Notes: generated by a model from the sequence alone, not told the origin. 64,000 nucleotides of DNA from Streptomyces sp. NBC_00878 (GCF_026341515.1 NZ_JAPEOK010000001.1:3472001-3536000), one strand, 5' to 3'. Shown: positions 36,019-44,526, counted from the first letter of the stretch. Program-made: numbers and translations.

Positions 36019-36332
36019 ATTCCAGGGCCACTTTGTTAGGAGTTCTTAGGGCGTGGACGTGCAACGTCAGCAGGTGCGGTCGGAGATGAGCTCGGCGTAG
36101 GCGTCACCGAGCGCCGACAGCACGACCTCGGGCTCCTCGCCGGACATCCGGTCCGCGACCTCGCCCCTGGTCGCGAGGATCCGCTCGTGGCAGTGCTCCA
36201 GCACCGCCAGGAACAGGCCGAGCTTCCCGTCGAAGAGCCGGAACACATACGCCTGGGACAGAGGCCCTGTCAGCGGAGGACGCCCTATCAGCGGCCAGGG
36301 GCCTTGTCAGTGGGCCGTGGCATGCTGAGGGC

Positions 36333-36749
36333 ATGAACCTGGACGACCTCGTCCGGCTGCGCAAGGCACGTGACCGGATGGACCGTGAGTACGCCGAGCC
36401 GCTGGACGTGCCCGCGCTCGCGCGCACGGCACTGATGTCGCCGGGCCACTTCCAGCGCAGCTTCCGGGCGGCCTTCGGCGAGACGCCGTACGGCTATCTC
36501 ATGACGCGCCGCATCGAGCGTGCGAAGGCGCTGCTGCGGCGCGGCGACCTGACGGTCACGGAGGTCTGCATGGCGGTCGGGTGTACGTCACTGGGCTCGT
36601 TCAGCTCCCGCTTCACCGAGCTGGTGGGCGAGTCCCCGAGCGCGTACCGGGCCCGGCCGCACGACCAGGCCGCGGCGGCTATACCCGCGTGCGTGGCGAA
36701 GATGTACACGCGGCCCGCGCGCGGCCGGGCGTCCGAGTCCCGGTCCTGA
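36333..36749 (+). CDS. Short AraC-family regulator
   Basis: A 138-residue protein made only of the AraC DNA-binding domain: LDVPALARTALMSPGHFQRSFRAAFGETPYGYLMTRRIERAKALL and VTEVCMAVGCTSLGSFSSRFTELVGESPSAYR, the two HTH units. There is no effector-binding domain, which is normal for this subgroup that often controls a neighbouring glyoxalase-type gene. Here its former neighbour is the disrupted tetR. It has an Arg/Ser tail. Confidence 0.88.
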   Translation: MNLDDLVRLRKARDRMDREYAEPLDVPALARTALMSPGHFQRSFRAAFGETPYGYLMTRRIERAKALLRRGDLTVTEVCMAVGCTSLGSFSSRFTELVGESPSAYRARPHDQAAAAIPACVAKMYTRPARGRASESRS

Positions 36750-36863
36750 TGACCCCAAAGCCCCAAGCCTCAAAGCCCTGAAGCCCCGAAGCCCTGAAGC
36801 CCCGAGGCTCTGCGGCCCTGAAAAGGGCATGGGCACGCTTCAGGTGGTCCGGTGGTCCGGTGG

Positions 36864-38150
36864 TCAGCTGGTCAAGCGGGCCGCGCGCGCCCTGAGGTAG
36901 CGCTGTTCCGGGAGGCTGAGGGTCTTGGCGGCGGCCGACTCGTACGCGGCGCGGGCGGCCTCGGTGTCACCGGCGCGTTCCAGGAGGTGGGCGCGGACCG
37001 CGTCGAGGCGGTGGCCCGTCGACAACTCCCCTTCCAGGGAAGCCAGTTCGGCGAGGCCCGCCCTCGGGCCGTGGACCATCGCGACGGCCACCGCGCGGTT
37101 GAGGCGTTCGACGGGACCGGGGACAAGGCGTACGAGCAGGTCGTAGAGGCCGAGGATCTCCCGCCAGTCGGTGTCGTCGGGCGAGGCCGCCTCGTCGTGG
37201 ACGGCGGCGATCGCGGCCCTCAACTGGTAGGGGCCCGGCAGCGGTTGGGCCAGGGCCCGCGTCACCAGCGCCACGCCCTCGTCGATCACCGCCTTGTCCC
37301 ACAGCCCACGGTCCTGCTCGTCGAGCGGGACCAGTTCGCCGTGCGGTCCGGTGCGCGCGGCGCGGCGGGCATCGGTGAGGAGCATGAGCGCCAGCAGGCC
37401 CGTCACCTCGCAGTGACCGGGCAGCAGCGCGTGCACCGTACGGGTCAGCCGGATGGCCTCGCCCGCGAGTTCGGCCCGCTGGAGCGCCCGGCCGGACGTG
37501 GCCGTGTAGCCCTCGTTGAAGATGAGGTACAGGACGTGCAGGACCTCCGGCAGCCGCTCCTCCCAGTTCTCTGGTCGGGAGAAGCTCGCGCCCTTCACCT
37601 TCTGCTTGGCCCGGCTGATCCGCTGCGCCATCGACGCCTCGGGCATCAGGTGCGCGCGGGCGATCTCGGCCGTCGTCAGACCACCCACCGCACGCAGCGT
37701 GAGCGCGATCCGCGCGGGTGGGAGCAGATCGGGGTGGCAGCAGAGGAAGAGGAGGGTGAGCGTGTCGTCCTCGGACGGGGCGCGGTCGGCGCCGGGCGGC
37801 GGCGCCGTGAACGCGTCGCGCGGAGTGAGCGCCGCCGCCCGCTCCTCCCGCAGCCGGCGCGCCTCCTCACTGCGCAGTACGTCCGTGAGCCGCCGCGAGG
37901 CGACCTTGATCAGCCAGCCGCGCGGATTGTCGGGCATCCCGGCATCCGGCCATTGCCCGGCCGCCGCGAGGAGCGCCTCCTGTACGGCGTCCTCGGCGGC
38001 GTCGAAGTGCCCGTACCGACGCACGAGCGCGCCGAGGACCTGGGGCGCGTGGCGGCGCAACAGGTCCTCGACCTCGGTCGTACGTCCCGACGGTCCCAAG
38101 GATCGCAACGATCCCGGCCGTCCCGACGAGCGTCTCGGAGGACCGCTCAC
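36864..38150 (-). CDS. ECF42-type RNA polymerase sigma factor with TPR-like tail
   Basis: GTG at 38150 overlaps the YCII gene's stop (GTGA). The 428-residue protein has sigma-2 (RRYGHFDAAEDAVQEALLAA), sigma-4 (TLRAVGGLTTAEIARAHLMPEASMAQRISRAKQKV) and a long C-terminal helical domain (DUF6596/TPR-like: YLIFNEGYTATSG, YQLRAAIAAVHDEA, YDLLVRLVPGPVERLNRAVAVAM). The pairing with an adjacent YCII/DGPF protein is the hallmark of ECF group 42. No anti-sigma gene is present, and the tail is thought to take its regulatory role. Confidence 0.92.
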   Translation of the reverse strand: MSGPPRRSSGRPGSLRSLGPSGRTTEVEDLLRRHAPQVLGALVRRYGHFDAAEDAVQEALLAAAGQWPDAGMPDNPRGWLIKVASRRLTDVLRSEEARRLREERAAALTPRDAFTAPPPGADRAPSEDDTLTLLFLCCHPDLLPPARIALTLRAVGGLTTAEIARAHLMPEASMAQRISRAKQKVKGASFSRPENWEERLPEVLHVLYLIFNEGYTATSGRALQRAELAGEAIRLTRTVHALLPGHCEVTGLLALMLLTDARRAARTGPHGELVPLDEQDRGLWDKAVIDEGVALVTRALAQPLPGPYQLRAAIAAVHDEAASPDDTDWREILGLYDLLVRLVPGPVERLNRAVAVAMVHGPRAGLAELASLEGELSTGHRLDAVRAHLLERAGDTEAARAAYESAAAKTLSLPEQRYLRARAARLTS

Positions 38151-38560
38151 ACGTCCCCGCTGCCGTCGCCGATCTGGCGGATGACCAGCGGGTACTGCTT
38201 CGTGCCCTCGGGGACGGGGCACTCGAGGACCCGGGCGGCGATCTCCGTGACCCGGTCCAGGCTGGCGCAGTCCAGGACCCAGTACCCGGCGAGCACTTCC
38301 TTCGTCTCGCCGTACGGCCCGTCGGTGATCACGGGCTTCCCGTCCGGGCCCCGCTCGACGAACCGGGCCTTCGCGGGCTCCGTCAGACCCTGGCCGTCGA
38401 TCATCTCGCCGGTCTCGGCCAGGTCGTTGTTGATCGCGCCCATGTGCGCGTACATGGTCTGGATGTCCTGCTCGGTCCAGGCGGGTGCGCCGTCGGACGG
38501 CTTGCCGGTCTGGGCCGCGTAGTCCGCCTGCGTGCCCTGGATCATCAACAGGTACTTCAT
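38147..38560 (-). CDS. YCII/DGPF-domain protein
   Basis: A 137-residue protein with MKYLLMIQG at the start and VITDGPYGETKEVLAGYWVLDCASLDRVTEIA, the DGPF/YCII signature. The ribosome binding site is AAGGAGCG. It precedes and overlaps the ECF42 sigma gene by 4 bp. DGPF proteins are the usual partners of ECF42 sigma factors, but their biochemistry is unknown. Confidence 0.9.
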   Translation of the reverse strand: MKYLLMIQGTQADYAAQTGKPSDGAPAWTEQDIQTMYAHMGAINNDLAETGEMIDGQGLTEPAKARFVERGPDGKPVITDGPYGETKEVLAGYWVLDCASLDRVTEIAARVLECPVPEGTKQYPLVIRQIGDGSGDV

Positions 38561-38698
38561 GAGTCCGCTCCTTCGGTTCGGGCCACCCGCGGTGGGCGGC
38601 TCTCACAGGGGACGTCGGAGCCGGGCCGCGCTTCTCTACACCTCGCGGAAAAAACTTCCCACGACTTCCCACGACTCCTCACGGGCGGCGGCAGGCAC

Positions 38699-38962
38699 TC
38701 AGAAATCCCGCTCCGTGGGCGTCTGGGGCGGCTGGGGCGCCTCGGGCGGCCCCGGCTCGCTCGTCAGGACGGGCTCCGACGTGACCCGGGAGTCGGCCTT
38801 CCCGGCCTGCTCGGCCTCCCCCTCCTCGTACTCCGTGCACGCGGGGTTCTGGCAGGGGCCTGCGCCCCACACGGGCACGAAGACGCCCAGGGTCTTGTGC
38901 CGACGCACGACCGTGTCCACGGCCTGCTTGCAGACCGGACAGACGTACTCATCGCTGGTCAT
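38699..38962 (-). CDS. Small zinc-ribbon-like hypothetical protein
   Basis: The ATG at 38962 gives 87 residues. Residues 7-44 carry CPVCKQAV and CQNPACTEY, two Cys pairs suggesting a zinc ribbon. The C-terminal half is disordered, Pro/Glu-rich. I do not recognise a named family. It stands alone between the YCII and RibD-like genes. Confidence 0.65.
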   Translation of the reverse strand: MTSDEYVCPVCKQAVDTVVRRHKTLGVFVPVWGAGPCQNPACTEYEEGEAEQAGKADSRVTSEPVLTSEPGPPEAPQPPQTPTERDF

Positions 38963-39021
38963 GCCCCCAGGGTATTGCGGGAGTGGCCGCGCCGACAGGC
39001 GAGTGACGCCCCGCCCCGGAA

Positions 39022-39605
39022 TCAGCGCTTCCTGCTGTACGTCCGCACGACCGCCCCGTTCTTGAAGGTGCGCGTCTCGCCGAGCGTGAACTCGCCGACG
39101 GCGAACCCGGAGCCGAACATCGGCATGCCGGAGCCCAGCACGATCGGGTACGTCTTGATGACGAGCTCGTCGATCTCGTCGATCAGCTCGCCCGCGAGCC
39201 GCGAGCCGCCGCACAGATAGATACCGAGGCCGCCCTCCTCCGCCTTGAGCTCGCGGACCTTGCCGACCAGGTCGTCGGAGATGATCTCGACGTGCGGGTC
39301 GGGCGACTCGTTCAGGCTGCGCGAGGCGACGTACTCCCGCATATGGGCGAACGGGCTGGTGACGCCGAGCTCCAGCGCGATGTCGTAGCTGGCGCGGCCC
39401 TGGATGATCGTGTCGTACTTCTGGTTCGCCAGGTCGTCCATGCCGGTCGCCCGACGGCCGTGCGTCGACATCGTCTCCGGGTAGTCGGTCTTGAGGAAGT
39501 CGAAGAACTCCTCGTCCACGAACGGATACATCATCGCGGCGTCCCCGCTCGGGTCACCGATGAAGCCGTCGATCGAGCAGGCGATGAAATACGTGAGCTT
39601 TCGCA
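39022..39605 (-). CDS. Dihydrofolate-reductase-fold (RibD C-terminal-like) protein
   Basis: TTG at 39605 is chosen because GGAAAGAG lies 6-8 bp upstream. The 194-residue product begins LRKLTYFIACSIDGFIGDPSG and contains IYLCGGSRLAGELIDEIDELVIKTYPIVLGSGMPMFG, typical of the RibD_C/DHFR-like family. It probably reduces a small molecule with NADPH; the substrate is unknown. It is divergent from a TetR gene that may control it. Confidence 0.85.
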
Positions 39606-39634
39606 AGCCGGTCTCTTTCCGTAGGATGCGTGAA

Positions 39635-39666
39635 CCACTCCATTCATAGTGCTTCAGTTGTAGTGG
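39635..39666. promoter_or_regulatory. Possible TetR operator between divergent genes
   Basis: CCACT...AGTGG bounds a weakly symmetric 32-bp sequence in the intergenic space between the RibD-like gene and tetR. Divergent tetR-target pairs usually have such sites. The match is weak. Confidence 0.3.
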
Positions 39667-39725
39667 TCGCAAGGGAATTTCCGAGCACCATCCTTACGGG
39701 ACTCAAGCAGGAGAAGGGATTCCGC

Positions 39726-40322
39726 GTGGCGAGCAATCCGGAGCGCCGGGCCGCCCTGGTCGACGCCGGTGTGGAGGTGCTGGCGCGCGAGGGGGCGCGC
39801 GGGCTGACGTTCCGCGCGGTGGACGGTGAGGCCGGGGTCCCGGTGGGCACGGCCTCGAACTACTTCACCGGCCGCGACGACCTGCTCCGCCAGATCGACA
39901 CCCGGATCCACGAACGCCTCGCCCCGGATCCGAAGGTCCTGGCCGACCTGATGACGGCGCCGAGGGACCGCGCCCTGGTCACCGCCTTCATGCACGACCT
40001 CATGGCCCGCGCCCAGCACGACCGCACCGGGTATCTGGCCCTGCTGGAGATGCGCCTTGAGGCCACCCGCCGCCCCGAACTCCGCGCCTCCTACACGAAG
40101 ACGATCCGCGCCGACCTCGAATACGGCATGGAGTTCCACCGCGAGGCAGGCCTCCCGGGCGGCGACGAGACGGTCGCAGTCCTGTACCTCGCCATGCTCG
40201 GCCTGCTCCTGGAACACCTGACGCTGCCGGGCGTTCTGGAGGGGGTCCTGCCCGGGGTGACCGTCCCGGCCGGACTGGTGGAGCGGATCGTCACGACGAT
40301 CGTGCCGGAGCGGGACGACTGA
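39726..40322 (+). CDS. TetR-family regulator
   Basis: GTG at 39726 with AGGAGA upstream gives 198 residues. The HTH is GARGLTFRAVDGEAGVPVGTASNYFTGRDDLL. The C-terminal ligand domain has LLALLEMRLEATRRPELRASY, a pattern common in Streptomyces TetR repressors. It is divergent from the RibD-like reductase gene, which is its likely target. Confidence 0.87.
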   Translation: MASNPERRAALVDAGVEVLAREGARGLTFRAVDGEAGVPVGTASNYFTGRDDLLRQIDTRIHERLAPDPKVLADLMTAPRDRALVTAFMHDLMARAQHDRTGYLALLEMRLEATRRPELRASYTKTIRADLEYGMEFHREAGLPGGDETVAVLYLAMLGLLLEHLTLPGVLEGVLPGVTVPAGLVERIVTTIVPERDD

Positions 40323-40363
40323 GCGGAGTGGGCGTCTGTCACGTGCGCCCCCTGGGGCACATT

Positions 40364-40433
40364 CCTAGGTCGTGTCCGCAAAGTCCCGCCTGCCCGGCGG
40401 GCGGACGACGGGACTTTGCGGACACGACCTAGG
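40364..40433. repeat. Long perfect inverted repeat (25-bp arms)
   Basis: Left arm 40364-40388 (starting CCTAGGTCGTGTCCGC) and right arm 40409-40433 are exact complements around a 20-base loop. It lies 42 bp after the tetR stop and before the convergent GNAT gene. It may be a bidirectional terminator or a small mobile palindrome. A REP-like GGGGCGCGGGGAACTGCGCG follows at about 40474. Confidence 0.9.
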
Positions 40434-40511
40434 CCGCGCCTCTTGGCCACACGTCAGGGGCCACCCGAGGGGCGCGGGGAACTGCGCGACCAGCCCCCGC
40501 CGGCCCGCGGA

Positions 40512-41150
40512 CTACGAACCGACCTCCCCGCGAAGCGATTCACTCCGCGGCTCACGCCACATGGGCCACATCGACGGCCCCTCCGGAAGATCAAGCGTGC
40601 TGCCCATGAAGGCGAACCCGAGCCGCTCATAGAGCGCCCGACTCCGCTCGTTGCTCGCCTCCAAGTAGGCGGGCAGCCCCTCCCCGTCACACCGGTCCAG
40701 CACATGCTGGACAAGCGCCGTACCGAGCCCCTCCCCCTGCCTGCCGGGCGCGACGGCGATCATCCACAGGTACTCGTGGGCCCGCCCCTCCGGGTGGATC
40801 TCGGCGGTCAACCGGCCGATCAGCTCGACCCGTTCGTTGTCGGGATCGACGGCCTCTCGCACCTGGGCGGGCACGTCCTCGTCCTCGCCCTCCTCATGCG
40901 CGGCGTCCGCCGCCTCCGCGGGCACCGACAGCCACAGCGCACAGGCCGAACCGTCCTCCGTGACATCCACGTACCCCTCGGCGAGCGTGGCGTCGAGGAA
41001 GGCCTCCATCAGCAACGGATGTGTCCGCCGCCGGTACTCGGCGCCGGGAAAGACCCAGCCGCTCACCGGGTCGTCCTGGAAGGCCTCGTCGAGGAGCCGT
41101 GTCACGGCCTCCCGGTCGTCCTCGCCCGCTCTTCGTATCGCCACTCCCAT
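40512..41150 (-). CDS. GNAT-family N-acetyltransferase
   Basis: A 212-residue protein. The acetyl-CoA loop is IAVAPGRQGEGLGTALVQHVL, followed by LPAYLEASNERSRALYERLGF, the usual GNAT C-terminal motif. An acidic insert (HEEGEDEDVP) lies in the middle. The substrate is unknown. Confidence 0.88.
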   Translation of the reverse strand: MGVAIRRAGEDDREAVTRLLDEAFQDDPVSGWVFPGAEYRRRTHPLLMEAFLDATLAEGYVDVTEDGSACALWLSVPAEAADAAHEEGEDEDVPAQVREAVDPDNERVELIGRLTAEIHPEGRAHEYLWMIAVAPGRQGEGLGTALVQHVLDRCDGEGLPAYLEASNERSRALYERLGFAFMGSTLDLPEGPSMWPMWREPRSESLRGEVGS

Positions 41151-41226
41151 GGCCCGCCCCTTCGGCTCAACCGCCCACGCCCACTCAGCCGTTGAAGGTT
41201 AGGCGATCACTTCGTCCGAAGGCGAC

Positions 41227-41259
41227 GGGCCCCGCACACCGTGGGGATGCGCGGGGCCC
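41227..41259 (-). terminator. Hairpin downstream of the encapsulin operon
   Basis: GGGCCCCGC (41227-41235) and GCGGGGCCC (41251-41259) pair perfectly around a 15-base loop. It could terminate minus-strand transcripts from the encapsulin operon, about 370 bp past the polyprenyl synthase stop. Confidence 0.5.
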
Positions 41260-41327
41260 GCCCTAACCGGAACCTCTCCGCCTCACCGCGTTGTCAGGTG
41301 CCGCGCGGCGAAGTCGGCTCCGGCGTC

Positions 41328-41546
41328 TCAGAGGCGGTACCACTCCAGGAACCGGCCGGCCCGGGCGCCGACGGCCGGACCCAGCGCGGCCTCATCCACC
41401 GCGCCGGCCCAGCCATCCGCCCGGTCTGCACCGTCCCGCCCGTGGAACCACTCCCGCTTCCGACGCCGTACGGCTTGGGCTGCCGCGTCCCCGCGGGCAC
41501 CGCACGGCGTCGGCCGCCTGCGCTCTACATGTGTCCCGCCCTTCGG
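41328..41546 (-). pseudogene. Possible C-terminal gene fragment
   Basis: The frame is open for 72 codons and ends RFLEWYRL-stop. It reads plausibly as protein (KREWFHGRDGADRADGWAG) but has no ATG and only one GTG near the end. It may be the tail of a lost gene. I do not recognise the family. Confidence 0.25.
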
Positions 41547-41569
41547 TCACCCTTCACTCGTCACCCCGT

Positions 41570-41613
41570 CGGCTATCGGCTATCGGCTATCGGCCATCGG
41601 CCATCGGCTGTCG
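41570..41613. repeat. 7-bp tandem repeats
   Basis: About six copies of CGGCTAT / CGGCCAT / CGGCTGT lie just after the stop of the polyprenyl synthase gene. The heptamer is not a multiple of three and lies outside coding sequence. Confidence 0.85.
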
Positions 41614-41624
41614 GTCGCCCGAAC

Positions 41625-42743
41625 TCACGAGCTCCGGCGCGTCACGAACTCCGCCAGCGACAGAAGACCTCCCGCCGCCTCCGGATCCGGGACCGCCCGG
41701 GACAGATGGTGCAGGGACCGGGCCATCCGGTCGGCGGCCTGGAGCTGGGCCCAGTCCCGGCCGCCCGCCCGCTCGACGGCGAGGACCGTGCGCTCCAGAT
41801 CGCCGTCGCGGTACGGAACCCGGTACAGCTCCGCCAGTTCGGCCGCGTCCGGTGTGCCGGAGGCGAGCGCGGCGACCACGGGGAGGGACTTCTTGCGGGC
41901 CATGAGGTCCGCCCCGGCCGGTTTGCCGGTGCGGCTCGGGTCCCCCCAGATGCCGATCACGTCGTCGATGAGCTGGAAGGCGAGGCCCGCCTCCCGTCCG
42001 AAGGCGTCAAGGGCCTCGACATCCTCGTCGTCGGCGCCCGCGTACAGCGCCCCGAGCGCGCACGCGCAGCCGAGCAGAGCCCCCGTCTTGGCCTCGGCCA
42101 TGGCGAGCACCTCGTCGAGCGTGACGTCGTCGGGGCCGCGGCGCTCCATCGCCGTGTCCGTGTGCTGGCCCGCGCACAGTTCGACGACACAGCTCGCGAG
42201 CCGCGCGGCCGCCGCCGAGGACGCCGGATGCGGGTCCTCGGCGAGCAGCCGATGGGCCAGCGCCTGCAGGGAGTCCCCGGCGAGGACCGCGTCCGCGTCG
42301 CCGAACACGGCCCACGCGGTGGGCCGGTGCCTGCGGGTGGTGTCCCGGTCCATCACGTCGTCGTGCAGCAGCGTGAAGTTGTGCACCAACTCCACCGCGG
42401 CGGCCGCTCTTACAGCCGTCTCCTGCTGTCCGCCGAGCGCCCGGACCGCGGTCAGTACCAGCGCGGGCCTGATCGCCTTGCCCGCGTTGCCCGCCGCCGG
42501 ACTGCCGTCCGCGTGCTCCCACCCGAAGTGGTAGAGCGCGATCCGTCGCATCGGGCCGGGCAACGACTCGATGGCCCGGCGCAGTTCGGGGTCGACCGAC
42601 GTCCGGGACCGCTCCAGAATCCCGGCGGCCTCCTGCCCGTCGGGCGAACCCAGCCGTCCACCGGGCACCGGTCGTCCTCCCGCTTCCGGTCCTTCGACGG
42701 CCGGTAACAGGCTCTGTTGCGTCTCCGTCATGAGCTCACCCAT
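41625..42743 (-). CDS. Polyprenyl diphosphate synthase, probable encapsulin cargo
   Basis: A 372-residue trans-prenyltransferase. The first Asp-rich motif is LLHDDVMDRD (128-134) and the second is FQLIDDVIGIWGD (about 257-269). Both bind magnesium-diphosphate to condense isopentenyl diphosphate with an allylic primer. Residues 1-45 are Pro/Gly/Glu-rich and disordered, as expected for the targeting extension of family 2 encapsulin cargo. It lies 113 bp downstream of the encapsulin shell gene on the same strand. The S. coelicolor counterpart is annotated as a geranylgeranyl diphosphate synthase (SCO5250, from memory). An ATG at 42731 (MTETQQSLLP) is an alternative start. Confidence 0.9.
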   Translation of the reverse strand: MGELMTETQQSLLPAVEGPEAGGRPVPGGRLGSPDGQEAAGILERSRTSVDPELRRAIESLPGPMRRIALYHFGWEHADGSPAAGNAGKAIRPALVLTAVRALGGQQETAVRAAAAVELVHNFTLLHDDVMDRDTTRRHRPTAWAVFGDADAVLAGDSLQALAHRLLAEDPHPASSAAAARLASCVVELCAGQHTDTAMERRGPDDVTLDEVLAMAEAKTGALLGCACALGALYAGADDEDVEALDAFGREAGLAFQLIDDVIGIWGDPSRTGKPAGADLMARKKSLPVVAALASGTPDAAELAELYRVPYRDGDLERTVLAVERAGGRDWAQLQAADRMARSLHHLSRAVPDPEAAGGLLSLAEFVTRRSS

Positions 42744-42855
42744 GGATCCGTCTGGGGGAGTTCGCGGACGGTGGCGATTCGGCCGTCGCTGGGCGCGTAC
42801 CCCTTCGGTCTACCCGCGCCGGCGGGCGGGGACACGGCACTCGGCGTACGGGACG

Positions 42856-44262
42856 TCACCTCCAGCGGCCGATCTCGACGTTCTCCAGGACCCCGAGGGC
42901 GTCGGGCACCAGGACCGCGGCCGAGTAGTACGTCGTCACCAGGTACGACATGATCGCCTGCTCGCTGATACCCATGAACCGTGCGGACAGGCTCGGCTCG
43001 ATCTCGTCCGGGATACCGGCCTGCTGGAGCCCGATGACGCCCTGGTCGGCCTCGCCCGTACGCATCGCGATGATCGAGGTCGTCCGGGCCTCGGTGACCG
43101 GGATCTTGTTGCACGGGAAGATCGGCACGCCGCGCCAGGTCGGGATGCGGTTGCCGCTCACGTCGAGGGTCTCCGGGACGAGTCCCCGCTTGTTGAGCTC
43201 GCGGCCGATCGCGGAGATCGCGCGCGGGTGGGCGAGGAGCAGCTTGGTGCCGCGCCGCCTGGTGAGCAGTTCGTCCAGGTCGTCCGGGCTGGGCACGCCC
43301 TCGTGCGGCTGCAGCCGCTGGTCGTACTCGCAGTTGTTGAGCAGGCCGAACTCCCGGTTGTTGATGAGCTCGTGCTCCTGGCGCTCCTTCAACGCCTCGA
43401 TCGTGAGCCGCAACTGCTGCTCGGTCTGGTTCATCGGCTGGTTGTAGAGGTCGGCCACGCGCGTGTGGATGCGCAACACGGTCTGGGCGACGCTGAGTTC
43501 GTACTCCCGTGGTGCCGCGTCGTAGTCGACGTACGTCCCCGGGATGGCCGGCTCTCCGGTGTGGCCGGCGGCGAGGTCGATCTCCTTCTCGCCGTACGTG
43601 TTGGCGCGCTGCTCGGGAATCGCGCGCAGTTGCCGAAGGTGCTCGCGCAGGGAATCGGAGCGCTCCGCGATCTGGTCGAGGTCCTGGCGGGGCAGCGCGA
43701 GGACCGTACAGGCGGTCACCGCGCGGGCCGTGTACTCCCAGATGGCATCCGGGTCGGTGATCGCCTGGTCGCCGAAGTAGGCGCCGTCGGCCAGGACGCC
43801 GAGAACCGCGTCGTCCCCGTACGGACCCGTGCCGATCTTCTCGACCTTGCCGTGAGCGAGCAGGAACACCTCTTCGGCCTGGCCGCCGAAGGAGGCGAGC
43901 ACCTCGCCCGGCTGGAACTCCCGCTGCTGGCAGCGCTGCGCCAGCTCGGCGAGCACCTCCGGGTCCTCGTACGTGCGCAGGGCCGGCAGTTCGCCGAGCT
44001 CCGCCGGGATGACCTGGACGCGGTCACCCGTCTTAACGAATGTGACGCGACCGTCGCCCACCGAGTAGCTGAGCCTGCGGTTCACACGGTATGTGCCGCC
44101 CTGCACGTTCACCCACGGCAGCATGCGCAGCAGCCAGCGTGAGCTGATCTCCTGCATCTGTGGCGCGGATTTGGTGGTGGTGGCCAGGTTCCGCGCCGCG
44201 GATGTGCCGAGACTCTTCTGCGGCTGATCCTGGTCCGCGCGGATCTCTTCGCCTACCGACAT
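42856..44262 (-). CDS. eshB: Family 2B encapsulin shell protein with cyclic-nucleotide-binding domain
   Basis: The ATG at 44262 with GGAGG about 8 bp upstream gives 468 residues, the size of EshA-type proteins. The N-terminal arm ([44 protein letters not shown]) and the C-terminal HK97-like part ([25 protein letters not shown] ... [28 protein letters not shown]) form the capsid-like shell fold. Between them lies a Crp-type cyclic-nucleotide-binding domain (about 90-205: [38 protein letters not shown]). Family 2B shells enclose terpenoid enzymes; the neighbouring polyprenyl synthase is the likely cargo. Homologue of EshB of S. coelicolor (SCO5249), paralogue of EshA. Confidence 0.92.
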   Translation of the reverse strand: MSVGEEIRADQDQPQKSLGTSAARNLATTTKSAPQMQEISSRWLLRMLPWVNVQGGTYRVNRRLSYSVGDGRVTFVKTGDRVQVIPAELGELPALRTYEDPEVLAELAQRCQQREFQPGEVLASFGGQAEEVFLLAHGKVEKIGTGPYGDDAVLGVLADGAYFGDQAITDPDAIWEYTARAVTACTVLALPRQDLDQIAERSDSLREHLRQLRAIPEQRANTYGEKEIDLAAGHTGEPAIPGTYVDYDAAPREYELSVAQTVLRIHTRVADLYNQPMNQTEQQLRLTIEALKERQEHELINNREFGLLNNCEYDQRLQPHEGVPSPDDLDELLTRRRGTKLLLAHPRAISAIGRELNKRGLVPETLDVSGNRIPTWRGVPIFPCNKIPVTEARTTSIIAMRTGEADQGVIGLQQAGIPDEIEPSLSARFMGISEQAIMSYLVTTYYSAAVLVPDALGVLENVEIGRWR

Positions 44263-44526
44263 GAAAATGTCCTCCCCATCGTGCAACGAGCTGCGCCGAG
44301 AAGCCTTTCATCACGGACCGTGGCGGTGCTATTACACGAAAGAGCGGGAATGGATCTTCGGGAGCAGGGCATAACGGATGGCCCCGCCCGGCCCCGACAT
44401 GTCCGGGCGGCCGGGCGGCGCGGCGGCGTGGATCTTCCCGAACGGGAACTCCAAGATCGAGCCGTCCGTTCAACCGGCGACACGGACGAACGATCACGAA
44501 CGATCACGAATGATGAGGAGACGGCG

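Larger units (their letters stand above)
35156..36045 (-). mobile_element. IS5-type insertion sequence, complete, with TTA target duplication
   Basis: The 890-bp element is bounded by perfect 17-bp inverted repeats, GAACTCCTAACAAAGTG (35156-35172) and CACTTTGTTAGGAGTTC (36029-36045). TTA is duplicated at 35153-35155 and 36046-36048. It encodes a transposase in two overlapping frames joined by a -1 slippery site. Intact ends and frames suggest it is recent and may be active. Confidence 0.92.
34920..36265 (-). pseudogene. TetR-family regulator, interrupted by an IS5-type element and frameshifted
   Basis: Minus-strand reading of about 36247-36049 gives SQAYVFRLFDGKLGLFLAVL, the TetR HTH end and first core helix, then ends prematurely at DRTC-stop. 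Shifting one base restores LLTLHVHA. This joins across the IS (one TTA copy removed) to LSAADERAGAPDGAVQQFMAYG and AVGLTDLTDVGGSKPRWAKVL on the other side. The gene thus has an IS insertion, a 1-base deletion, and a missing N-terminal HTH start. It ends at 34920 in an Asp-Pro repeat tail. It is non-functional. Confidence 0.8.
41151..41624. other. Intergenic region with hairpin, gene fragment and heptamer repeats
   Basis: It holds a perfect 9-bp hairpin GGGCCCCGC/GCGGGGCCC (41227-41259), a coding-like minus-strand fragment without a start codon (41328-41546), and tandem 7-bp repeats (41570-41613). Confidence 0.6.
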
